DNA of 64,000 nucleotides, from the NCBI GenBank assembly GCA_023014335.1, contig JAECYW010000001.1, forward strand, positions 434,001-498,000. Reading direction: 5' to 3'. The notes beneath the pieces are model-generated. The model did not search any database, was not told the DNA's origin, and saw only the letters and a program-made list of their open reading frames with translations. The DNA is from Galerina marginata. Taxonomy: Eukaryota > Basidiomycota > Agaricomycetes > Agaricales > Galerinaceae. Below, one piece after another: positions 20,995 through 30,780 of this stretch (positions are counted from its first letter, which is position 1; the number at the start of each line of letters is the position of its first letter). The translations under genes were made by a program, and so were the position numbers.

Positions 20995-21590
20995 GAGATT
21001 TGGCTGTGCTAACCCTAAGAGGACCGACGCGTCGGTCCTCTTAGGGTTAGAACCAAGAACACACCTAAAACTTTAAACTTCAAATATGCATTTTAAATAT
21101 AATTCTGAGGTATATGATTTTTTTTTTGTTGTGGCTGTGCTAACCCTAAGAGGACCGACACATAGAGGACCAATGCGTCGGTCCTCTTAGGGTTAGAATC
21201 GAAAACACACCTAAAATTTTAAACTTCAGAAGTGCATTTTAAATATAATTCTGACGTTTCCTAGTGATAACAAGCCAATTGGACTGTACTCATAGGGTTA
21301 GCACAGCCACAACAAAAATCATATTTGTCTTGGTATCAATATTAAACCTCAGATTTATATTTAAAATGCATTTCTGAAGTTTAAAATTTTAGGTGTGTTT
21401 TTGATTCTAACCCTAAGAGGACCGACGCGTCGGTCCTCTTAGGGTTAGCACAGCCACAGCAAAAAAAAAATCATATACCTCAGAATTATATTTAAAATGC
21501 ATATCTGAAGTTTAAAGTTTTAGGTGTGTTCTTGGTTCTAACCCTAAGAGGACAGACCGGTCTGTCCTCTTAGGGTTAGCACAGCCACAA
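20995..21590. repeat. array of telomere-like perfect palindromes
   Basis: Three perfect 42-bp palindromes at 21009-21050, 21407-21448 and 21538-21579, plus an imperfect one at 21140-21196. Each has arms beginning CTAACCCTAAGAGGAC and is flanked by GGCTGTG (GTGGCTGTGC) or its complement. They are separated by ~90-bp spacers (ACACACCTAAAACTTTAAAC...) in direct and inverted order. The core is GACCGACG/CGTCGGTC in two and GACAGACC/GGTCTGTC in the third, so both arms changed together. Confidence 0.85.
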
Positions 21591-22222
21591 CACAAAAAAA
21601 ATTTATTTGGCTTGTTATCAATATTAAACCTCAGATTTATATTTAAAAGGCATTCCAAAGTTTAAAGTTTTTGATGTGTTTATCCTTAGGATGTCAATTC
21701 TTCTGAGTTTGATTTCAAACCAACTATAAACAAAAGTATAACATTGAGGAATACAGAAAGTACTAAAAGAAGTTGAACAAAATTTACAAGCAGTATTATT
21801 TATTACTGGGATGCGGTGGAAGTGATCTAGAAGCATATAAATAGATATACAACTGACATGAATCATGTTTAGTCAGTATTTAATTATATAAGCTATATAT
21901 AAACCATAGTAACCAGAACAAGAGCATCTAACCGACTGCAAAGTAAAGGAAATGATATTTAATCACGTTACTGTCAAAACCTAACCTTAGTTTAGGTGTC
22001 CAGGAACAAAAGCTAAAAATAGACCCTAGCAACGGACATCAGACAACCATTCCCATGGTCAATAATGATTTTGACACTATTAGAAAAGTTTGTAGGCTTT
22101 TAATTCAGGGTCGCTCACAAAAAATGAAGCAGTGGGAGAATTTCCAACCATTGCGTTAGAAACCATTTCCTTCTGCTATCAAGTGTGGAAAACGAGTTCT
22201 TTTACTACGTAAGAACTCGTAA

Positions 22223-22725
22223 TAAGTGTCGCACAATCGACGGCCTGGCTGAGCAAGGGGATGCGAAGGATCCAAGTGCTCGGTCAGCTCGGGGAGCCTC
22301 TTGACGATGTCCATGATAGGCCCCTTCGTGGCGAGCCGTTGCCGGCGCGTCAGCGAATGAGCCGACAGGGGGTGAGGCTTAGCCTTGCCCAACATATGCC
22401 CGATCAGGAATGATCGAACGGGGTGAGTCGCCGAAAGAGTACCCGCGCGCAGAATCCCAAGCGCGGCCATTCGATCGAGGAGGATATGAATAGGGAGGAG
22501 GCCCGCAAGGGCTTCCACACCTGGGCCTGGGGACGTCGAAAACGCCCCTGTAATCCAGAGAGCAGCCTTACGCTGCATCTGGCTCAATAGCTTCACTGCG
22601 CCCTTACACTTAGCGCCGTCGAAGTACCATAAGCGGAACCCATAAGTAGCTATGGGTACCACGCAGGAACGGTATAGAAGCCGCTTGGAGTGCGGTTCCA
22701 GACCTTTAGTAGACGAACCAAGCAT
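22223..22725 (-). pseudogene. LINE-1 ORF2 fragment: RT thumb/connection
   Basis: Encodes LGSSTKGLEPHSKRLLYRSC, PIATYGFRLWYFDGAKC, MQRKAALWITGAFSTSP and DRMAALGILRAGTLSATHPV, the region between RT and RNase H in fungal LINEs. It is cut at its 3' side by the HLE ending at 22222. Confidence 0.75.
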
Positions 22726-23624
22726 TCACATAGCCTGAACTGATGAGAATGCTTTGGTCGAGTAAAAGCAAACGTGCTCATGAAAGGTGAGCTTGCGATC
22801 AAAGAAGAAGCCCAAGTAACGCCAAAACGGCTTGGGTTTCAGAGGAGTGGCTCCGGTGTACGGGGCAAAGCCCAGATCGATCGGAGGGTTGTAATCTGAG
22901 AACGACCTGTCGAAGTGATAAATCTCCGACTTGTCATGCTCGAGGACGAGAGCAAACTTAGTAAAAAGAACGGGAGAAAGAGCAGAGCCCTGCCCAACCC
23001 CCACGTCTGCAGACCGAGGCGCAGAAGTGAAGGCGTTCCACGCATACTGCGTGTGACGCCCAACGAGATAGGAGGCGAAGAATTTCACCACATTCGGTGG
23101 AAAACCAAGCCGGGAAAGGACCGCCAATAAAACATCATGATTTATTGAAGGAAAGAAATTCAAAGAATTGGGCCAGATCGAACGCCAAGAAGCTCGTTTT
23201 AAGTCCCTTAGCCCACCCCGCTTGCACAATGTGAGTGAGGTAGAGGCCAGCATCCTCAGTGGAGCGTTGCCGAACGCCCCCAACCTGATTTGGATGGAAA
23301 ACATCATGTTTGATCGCGTCAAACTGAATGCGGTTCGAGATCATCTTCTCGATGAGCTTCCCCAAAGTATTCAAAAGCACAATTGGCCTGAATGACTTGG
23401 GGGTGGCGTAGGAGGGCTTGCCCGGTTTTGGAATGATAACTGACTTGCTCTCCTTGAACGAGGAGGGCCAACAGGAATGCTCTAGGCAACCATTGGCGAT
23501 CCGGAGGAAAGTCGCAGCGGAGCTTTTCGACTTGGAGACGAACCACTTCAGGTGATCCCAACCGATGTGGTCGGGGCCCAGTGCAGATCTGCTTGAACAC
23601 ATTGAGAGAGCCTCGGTGAGTTCA
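22726..23624 (-). pseudogene. LINE-1 ORF2 fragment: reverse transcriptase lacking YVDD
   Basis: RT blocks are visible: SVIIPKPGKPSYATPKSFRP, LLNTLGKLIEKMISNR, AFDLAQFF (block A Asp), GVGQGSALSPVL (block B) and WRYLGFFFDRKL. Block C is missing: compared with LINE-2 (30781-31356), about 49 residues including YVDD are deleted between SPVL and FTKFALV. A 10-bp extra stretch near 23155 (TTCAAAGAAA region) also breaks the frame after block A. The copy at 63301-64000 has the same YVDD deletion but not the 10-bp insertion. Catalytically dead. It is continued upstream by 25269-25603 after removal of the HLE at 23625. Confidence 0.85.
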
Positions 23625-25268
23625 CTTGTGAAGCAGCCATTGCTGCGCATGGCAAATACGAGTTCTTTATGTTTTTATTGTCTGAATAAGTTCATCAGTA
23701 TCAAATACCCAGCTATTGATTATAATTTTTAGACTAAATAAAAACCACATAAAATATTTAAAGACTCAAAAAAAAATCACACAATTCCTCAGCATTTACA
23801 ATTAGTAATGAAATCATTTATTTGAATAATAAATTGAAGCATTTAAGGAATGATGCAAATATTTGTCAATATTTGTGAGCATAAAGATACTCAGCAGATA
23901 ACCCAGAATTTTGCAAATTTTATGATACAAAAGTCATGATATTTGAACAAGAATCCAGAAAGCTATGATACTATGATATATTTAATCTCTTATCTCAGGC
24001 ATTTGCTTGACAATTAAGTTATCAAATTGCATGGTATAAGTATATTTGGACTCAGAAAAAATTTCTCTTATTTTACAAATTTTTTTTGCTTTCCACAACT
24101 TTCCCACGCTTGGATGCAAAATGCTTATTTCTTGAATAATACAAATAGAACCAAATATTTGCAAATAATTATCCACCTATTTTATTTCCCTGAATTTTCT
24201 GGATTTTTTGATATTAAAATTATGTAATTTGAGTCAGAACTGAGCATGTTAGAGCCTGATTACTGATTTGCAGACTCGCGTCCAAAAGTCATTTCTCAAT
24301 GAGGAAATTACCTGGTCACATGACTTTAATATATTTGTAATCAGAAAAATTCGGACTATTTTTCAATATTTTTTCCGGATTTATTACATAACATTCTCAC
24401 CCCACAGATCAGATCTGCATGCTAAAAGCCTAATAATCCGATCACGATCGACATTGTGCACAGCATGATGCACGCCAAGATCAAAAATGGGTTTAGTCGA
24501 CCCACTTTTGATCTTGGCGTGCGTCATCAGTCAATTAATGATGCGTGATGTCATTAATGTGCAATATTCATACACATAAGTATTTATTTTAGGCGTATCT
24601 CTATCAATTCTTCACGGATTCTGATGAAATAAATTGTAAAATTTTCAGAAAATTCAGGGCTATAAATCATACTAAATGTACGTTGTGGGAATCTGACTAT
24701 TTGGTGATGTATGGGCATTATAAGAGTAGTTTACGGCACATCAGAGTATTGCATCATTGGTTACCAAGGGAAGTGATGGATCTGATGTCATAAATATATC
24801 AATGTGATGTCATTGATCCCATCAATCAAACAATCTAAATCTAGAATGTGTTACTTTAAGCACTCCGGACTGATAATTAATCTATTTTATGCTATTCTGC
24901 ACCAATTTTCTTGAAAAAAAAAAGATATTACTTGGAAAATTAATGGGATCAGTTTTTATTAAGAAGGTTTAGCAGTTGCGCAATTGAATGATGTATTATT
25001 TTGGGAATCAAGCACATTGGCAACGTGTAACAGATGGTTACTAGGGAAAATGATGCATCACCAATCAATCAAAGTTGTCATCAAATGTGTTCTCACAACT
25101 TCATTTTTTGAATTAAAAGACTACAAACATTTGTAGCAACTAGGAACAAAGACTACAAAAAAAGTGAAGCCGTGAGAGAAAATCAACGAAAAATGAGGTC
25201 GCACTGCAAGCAAATTAGCAGAAAGTCAGAATAAGAACGAGTTCTTTTACTAACGTAAGAACTCGTAA
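23625..25268 (+). mobile_element. HLE, CGAG type (1644 bp)
   Basis: 5' CTTGTGAAGCAGCC with the conserved hairpin and ACGAGTTCTT arm; 3' ACGAGTTCTTTTACTAACGTAAGAACTCGTAA, one base longer in the loop than the others. The empty site in LINE-2 near 31849 (GTTCA|AACATGG) shows insertion after A with no duplication. The interior has degenerate CCTGAATTTT blocks and a 23-bp-arm hairpin at 24470-24522. Confidence 0.85.
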
Positions 25269-25603
25269 AACATGGAAAAAGGGAGCCAATCCCTCACTGG
25301 CATAGCAGGGATACGGTCAATATCAGACAGATTGTAAGCCCGGCCAGAGGCCGAGTTATACGTTCTATGGAGTGCATCCCAAAGGGAATTGAGAGAGATA
25401 CACGGGGCCCCCTGGTAGGAGAGGGCCTCGCAGGCAGGTAACACGCGCTTCTGGACCCAGTTCATGAGATCCCAGGGGCGCTTGTTGGCATAGGCAATAT
25501 CCGCGATGCGCTCATCGAAGAACTTGTGCTTGGTCTCTTTGCAGAGTTTACGGAATGACCGCCAATCGTCATCCTCGAGGGACGCACGATAGGTGGCCAG
25601 GGA
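25269..25603 (-). pseudogene. LINE-1 ORF2 fragment: EN-RT linker
   Basis: Encodes WDLMNWVQKRVLPACEALSY and SDIDRIPAMPVRDWLPFSM, between endonuclease and RT. The corresponding uninterrupted frame is in LINE-2 at 31850-32190. Confidence 0.7.
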
Positions 25604-26075
25604 TTACAAGTTCTTACGTAGTAAAAGAAATTGTTTTCCGGCCTGCATAGCAGGCAGAAATGGTTTCTAACGCAATGGTTGGAAATTCTCCCACTGCTAT
25701 AGTGACCCTGCATGGTTTCTGTATCTCAGCCAGTACTGGGCCAATTTTGATGATTTTGGTATCAAAAAATTCGTAAAAATCAGGGCCTTCCTGGTCACGT
25801 GACCACGTCGTTATAGGTTTGTTAGATCCGCCTCATTTTTCTGCTTTTTTTGAGTATAAGATCATCCCGATCGGTTCAGGTTTGAGCATACTACATATTA
25901 TTTACATATTTAATATGTATTTATTTAATAATATCCCAATTGGTTCAGATTTGAGCGGACTACATATTATTTACTTATTTAACATGTATTTATGTAATAA
26001 CATTTCTGGAGGTACTGCCTCACCCCCAAAGTAAGAACTTGTTTTTGCCATGCGCAGCAATGGCCTCTGACCAAG
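25604..26075 (-). mobile_element. short HLE, CAAG type (472 bp)
   Basis: Both ends intact (TTACAAG at 25604, CCAAG at 26075). It is longer than its relatives because an ~80-bp piece (GGTTCAGATTTGAGC...ATTTACTTATTTAA) is duplicated near 25875-25995. LINE-2 gives the empty site near 32186 (CAGGGA|TTC). No target duplication. Confidence 0.85.
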
Positions 26076-26897
26076 TTCAGTACATTCCGGAGTCCACCAT
26101 TCGGTAGATCGGGACGTAATGGAGCGTCGGACCGCAAACTCCTCATAGGAGTCCGCGAACACCTTAGCGACAGCGCTAGCCGCCGCCTCGACGGAGTCCG
26201 GGGAAACAAGATCTAGGGCCGGAAGGCCCTCGATCTTCGAAATAATGGCAGCCTGATATCGCATCTGGACTTCCAGGGGGATCGCTCGTTTACCAGCATC
26301 AGATCTGGACAATCTGATCAGGACGAAAGAAGAGATCGGGACATGGTCCGATCTCATCTTCAGTTCCGGTTCCAGGCATGTCGTGAGAGACACAGCCTGG
26401 TCCGGCGGAACAAACACAAGATCAATGACGGAGGGTCAAAGATCCGGGTTGTGTGAGATGAACGTCGGGCCCGGGTTGCTAGGAATAGCAAGCTCGAGGC
26501 CAACGGAAGCTGCTGTGTCCAGCAGAGAGATGGCTGTTGTCCCGTGGGAGCGACAGTCAGGATCCCACTCCCTCAAGTAGCAGTTGAAGTCTCCGCCCAT
26601 GTAAACGAGCGGGGGGAGTGAATTGGCTTTCTCAGCAAGGAGCTTGATTGCCGTGTGTTGATCATCCGAGTATACACCCATGATGTTGAAAGTAAATCTC
26701 CCCGCATACAAGGAGATAAGGACAATATCGCGGCTGTCGATAAGATCGCGGCGAAGGGAAGGCCGCAGCAACACAAGCCCTCTGCTCACAAAAGCGATAC
26801 AGCGGGGTGCCACTCCGGCGGGCTGGTGGCAAAACATCGGAATCCAATCCGGATGATTCGCAGTCCCGATAACATCATCACCTTTCTTAGAAGAGGT
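26076..26897 (-). pseudogene. LINE-1 ORF2 fragment: AP-like endonuclease
   Basis: Endonuclease/exonuclease/phosphatase fold that nicks the target for reverse transcription. Visible motifs are PAGVAPRCIAFVSRGL, SLYAGRFTFNIMGVYS, GGDFNCYLREWDPD (GDFN), GLELAIPSNPGPTFISHNPD and SDHVPISSF (catalytic SDH). The frame is broken near 26430 (TGA where LINE-2 reads on through RPSVIDLVFVPPDQ). It is cut by the HLE at 25604 downstream and by a SINE-like element upstream. Confidence 0.8.
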
Positions 26898-26912
26898 GCT
26901 GGGGGCTTGTCT

Positions 26913-27346
26913 GGGTGCCTTAACCTCCCACTCTGCTTTGTTAATGGCTGGTATGGGTTTCGGGTCGTCATGGCGCGGGTGGGCGAGGGTTTTCGGGTTG
27001 GGTTCGGGTCTGGAAGCGGACGTCGGGTTTGGAAGGTGGAGAGAGTGCAGCAGCTGCAGCTGCCAGGAGATGTTTGGGCTTCGGTCCTTACGTGGTATTG
27101 GCGTAGCGGTGGGGGCCGTCCCTCCCTCGCGGGACTGGGCGGTTAGGTGGTCCGTCCCCCCTAGCAAAGGCCTGGTGCACGAAGGACGCCGTTGGAAGGA
27201 TTCGGAAGAAGTGGATGGGCTCGGGTTCAGTTCGGGGATTAGTAGTTTACTGCGCGCTTTCGACCGGGGATTTGTATTAGTTAGGCGACCGGACTGCTTT
27301 CGCACACCGGTATATAAATTGTTGATTTAAAAAAAAAAAAAAAAAA
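26913..27346 (+). mobile_element. SINE-like retroposon with 15-bp target duplication
   Basis: Flanked by GCTGGGGGCTTGTCT at 26898-26912 and 27347-27361, and ending in 18 A (27329-27346). It is 434 bp, GC-rich, and lies in the LINE endonuclease in the opposite orientation. No good reading frame. GGTTCGGGTCTGG is a weak B-box-like stretch, so a Pol III origin is possible but not shown. It was mobilised by target-primed reverse transcription, probably using a LINE's enzymes. Confidence 0.85.
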
Positions 27347-27361
27347 GCTGGGGGCTTGTCT

Positions 27362-27499
27362 TACAACGCGCCACGGCGGTTCTTGGACAAAGATCACGTC
27401 GTATATTTCAACGAGCGTGGACAGGCATACATCGAGGGCTAGCGAATTTTTAGCTACGTTGTATGTAAGTACTCTAATCTCGTCGGGTGTCCTTGGCAT
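27362..27499 (-). pseudogene. LINE-1 ORF2 N-terminus (endonuclease start)
   Basis: Starts at ATG 27499-27497 (MPRTPDEIRVLTYNVAKNS...VIFVQEPPW), with the conserved Asn and the Glu of FVQEPPW. The start overlaps the ORF1 stop as TGATG, an arrangement that suits stop-restart translation. The frame then ends in the SINE-like insertion. Confidence 0.8.
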
Positions 27500-29341
27500 C
27501 AAGCTAGGGGCGACGGGTTAGAGGAGGCGGCCGGACGACGAACGACGGGGCGTTCACATACCTGCTTATAGAGAGCTTCGATCCCTGGGCGATCAAAGCG
27601 GAGGCCCCAGAACTTGCACTTGTTCAAGGTGGCGGAGTGCTCCTTCTTGCAGTTGGAGCAGTGGGGGCGGTGAGGGCACGGCTCACCCTCCGGCGTCGGG
27701 GGAATGGGCGGATTGCTCTTGGGCAAGCCCTTGCAGCAAGGTGCATGGTCTCGGTGTTGCTCTTCCGTGTGTGGACCCGAGCAGAGCAGGCAGCGCAAAG
27801 CCAAGGCCTTGCACGCCATCATGGTGTGACCCCACCGCCAGCAGCGCTGACACTGGGGGACACCGGCTTGGCGGTTCGACTCCTTGATGACAAGGACATG
27901 GGGACCGAGCATGAAAGTGCGCCCAATGAGCGCACGGGCACGGGAGCCCGACTTGGAATCCCAAATGTTGAAGTACGCAGTACTGGTGGTACTGGTCTTG
28001 GTATTGCGGACGAGTCTGACAGGACCGTCAAGGTGGAGAAGATCCGCAAGAGCAGACTTGTACATAGCCTGTCTTATGTGATCTGGATGGGTGGGTCCCG
28101 CCTGGTTGGGCTGGAACGCCGGAACGTCAAGCACTCGAAGATACGACTTTGAGGCCGGGAGGCCAACCCAAATCTTGTCGCCAAGATCGGGGAAGAGTTG
28201 GTGTGCGCACCCGCGTATGATTTCTATATCACGCTGGTTGGGCACACCGGAGGTGACGACCGAGTAGCCCCAGTACGCCTGGAGAACGGATTCAGCGCGA
28301 ACGCTGGCTCCGTGGGTGGAAAGGGCCTTAACGACGGTGCTCCAGAGCTTGTCGCGCTCAACTGGGGGGGGCTGAGGCATGGAGAAGTCGATCAGGACCT
28401 GCTTGCGCGAGGGCCCAGCCGAGGTGAAGAGAGGGGCATCCCTCTTCTGCTTCTTAGCAGGAGCGGGATTACCCTGGGGGGCAGAAGGCGTAATGGGCCT
28501 TTTGGGAGGAACCGCCGAAGCGGGTTTGGCTGCAGCAGCCGCATAGCCCACTCGGGGTTTCTGCGTCCTGCCGGGCTTGGAGTGGAGAGGGACCGGGGGA
28601 GGAGGCCTCTGGAAAGGAATAACCTCCCTAGCCTTAGCAGGCCGGGGCTGCAGTTGTTTTGGGTGGTCGGCGTTGCCCTTCCCTTTATCGACCTTAGCCG
28701 AGGGAGGGGGAACATCGGGAGGTGCTGCTCTCTCCGGAGGAAAGAGGGCAGCGGGCGATGGTCGCACGGGACGGCGGATGGTCTGATCGACCTCCATCAA
28801 GTCCGGGATCTGAATGAACGGCAAGATGGCCTCAGAGAGGCCAACATGGTCGTGGGCGGGGCCGGTGGATGCATCGATCCATCCGGTGTTCTTGAGAGCC
28901 GCGACAAAGTCGACGGTGGAGGAGGCGAGTCTGCGAGACCCGGCTAAAGAAGCATCGATGCTAGGCCTCCCCCGAAGGAGAGCCCTAGTGGCCGATTCAA
29001 GGAGGGCTGCGATGGACGAGGCAGACTCACTCCCTTCAGTGATCCCCTCTTCACGAGCTGAGTGATCTGACGGAGTGGATGGCTCGTAGTCGGCCATTTC
29101 TGAGTCAGAGGCAGGTGCTCCGTGCGACAATGGCTGAACCGTAGAGCTGGACACCCTGGAGGACGGCCTGGAAGGTCCTCGACATTCCTGGGCAGGGACA
29201 TCAGAGGCATAACGAGCTCTAGCTGCAGAAGATGCAGCAGAGCTGGAGGATCCCACTGCAGGAGCTGCAGTGAAGACCGGAGTGGGGGGGGCTCTTGTCT
29301 GGCCCGGATCTTGGGCGCTCGGTCCCAGGCTTGGGAGGCAT
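27499..29341 (-). pseudogene. LINE-1 ORF1 (gag-like, zinc knuckles)
   Basis: Long open frame for a nucleic-acid-binding ORF1 protein. The Pro/Ser/Ala-rich N-half contains TPVFTAAPAVGSSSSAASSA, DQTIRRPVRPSPAALFPP and KPGRTQKPRVGYAAAAAKPA. A conserved middle contains DKLWSTVVKALSTHGASVRAE and GDKIWVGLPASKSYLRVLDV. The C-terminal cysteine knuckles are CQRCWRWGHTMMAC (CX2CX4HX4C), CLLCSGPH... and CSNCKKEHSATLNKC. The expected ATG (29341) is out of frame because 11 bp present in the other copy (34882-34895 region) are absent here. ORF1 packages the RNA. The stop TGA overlaps the ORF2 start. Confidence 0.85.
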
Positions 29342-29478
29342 GACGGTTGGGTTGCTGTGAGGCAGTGTACCAAGTTTCGAGGAGATCGAACAAGTGGTTG
29401 AAGCGTGAAGAACGAGTTAAACGACGAGCAGATTTTCTCACGCTGACTACCAATATGGTAAAAGGCAAGGAGGGATGA
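29342..29478 (-). other. LINE-1 5' end / 5' UTR
   Basis: Reads TCATCCCTCCTTGCCTTTTA, then ACCATATTGGTAGTCAGCG and on to the ORF1 start. LINE-2 begins with the same sequence near 35052, which marks a shared, probably full-length 5' end. Confidence 0.6.
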
Positions 29479-29709
29479 TGAGGAGAATATGAATAGGGAG
29501 GAGACCCGCGAGGGCCTCCACACCTGGGCCGGGGGACGTCGAGAACGCCCCTGTAATCCAGAGAGCAGCCTTACGCTGCATCTGGCTCAATAGCTTCACA
29601 GCGCCTTTACACTTAGCGCCGTCGAAGTACCATAAGCGGAACCCATAAGTGGCTATGGGTACCACGCAGGAGCGGTACAGAAGCCGCTTGGAGTGCGGTT
29701 CCAGACCCT
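29479..29709 (-). pseudogene. LINE-2 ORF2 fragment: RT thumb, truncated
   Basis: Encodes PIATYGFRLWYFDGAKCKGA...TSPGPGVEALAGLLPIHI and then stops abruptly against the 5' end of LINE-1. It is the continuation of 30781-32207 across the foldback element. Confidence 0.7.
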
Positions 29710-29716
29710 TAGTAGA

Positions 29717-30773
29717 GAGTGGTGGCTACCACTTATATGATATAATATAGGCAAGTGCCTGCACAGTCATTTATTTGCAGCCTAGGAATATTATGATATG
29801 AGATCTTGTGGGCAATGATATGATATGGATATATTTCATTTTGCCAGGCCATGTCATTCTCATTTCATTGTCTGCCAGTCTTATATTTCATTGTCCCCAG
29901 AGGACGATGTTTAAGCAATATCATTTCTATGTCATTATTTACCCAGGGTGATGTTTTTGCGATTTCATTTCCTGCCAGGCTTCTATTTCATTGCTTTCCT
30001 AGGGCGATGTTTTAATTATTTCATTGTTGCCAGGCCTTTATTTCATTGTTTCCTGGGCAATATCTTTCCTATTTCATTGTTGCCCAGCTCTCTATTTCAT
30101 TTATTTCCAGTGATATATTATATATACTGTGGGACTTAATTATGTAATATGATTGATCACTTAAATATTGCCATTCCCATGCTTCTGCAGTCATTCTCTT
30201 ATCATATTATGGGCTCAAATTGAAACTTATTTAGAAATAGGGCCCATACCCTCAGCAAGCAGGCTTACCAAATATCGCACTCATTTTGCATTTAAAACAT
30301 AAATAATTCAGATTATTAAATAGATAAACACTGTCCTGGTAATATTGAAATGAAATCATTAAAGAGTTATGAAATATTCCTAGGCAAGTAAAACATTGGT
30401 ATGTGCAAGAAATGAAACAGGAAAGATATCGCCCAGGAAACAATGAAATAGAGGCCTGGCAACAATGAAATAATCAAAACATCGCCCTAGGGAAGCAATG
30501 AAATAGAAGCCTGGCAGGAAATGAAATCGCAAAAACATCACCCTGGGTAAATAATGACATAGAAATGATATTGCTTAAACATCGTCCTCTGGGGACAATG
30601 AAATATAAGACTGGCAGACAATGAAATGAGAATGACATGGCCTGGCAAAATGAAATATATCCATATCATATCATTGCCCACAAGATCTCATATCATAATA
30701 TTCCTAGGCTGCAAATAAATGACTGTGCAGGCACTTGCCTATATTATATCATAACTATTGGTAGCCACTGGTG
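29717..30773. mobile_element. foldback element with ATTTCATT arrays (1057 bp)
   Basis: Inserted in LINE-2 with TAGTAGA duplicated at 29710-29716 and 30774-30780. Arms of roughly 380 bp: GGTGGCTACCACTTATATGATATAATATAGGCAAG... on the left, mirrored at 30410-30773. Each arm carries ~45-50-bp repeats with CAGGCTTCTATTTCATTG and GGGCGATGTTTTAA. The centre (30110-30400) is unique. No coding region; superfamily uncertain (7-8-bp duplication). Confidence 0.8.
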
Positions 30774-30780
30774 TAGTAGA

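Larger units (their letters stand above)
18131..22222 (+). mobile_element. large HLE, CGAG type (4.09 kb)
   Basis: 5' CTTGTTAAGAGGCC, a 5' hairpin variant (GCCATTGCTCTGCATGGC) and arm ACGAGTTCTT; 3' hairpin ACGAGTTCTT/AAGAACTCGT plus AA. The uninterrupted target is at 62791-62806 (GTGTGACCA|ATAAGTGTC), so it inserted with no duplication. Contents in order: two hAT-like elements (18315-18965, 19014-19618), a tandem array (19795-20335), the 71-nt module (20377-20447), a GATAA microsatellite (20525-20582), a palindrome array (20995-21590) and the conserved 3' ~400 bp. No transposase. Confidence 0.85.
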
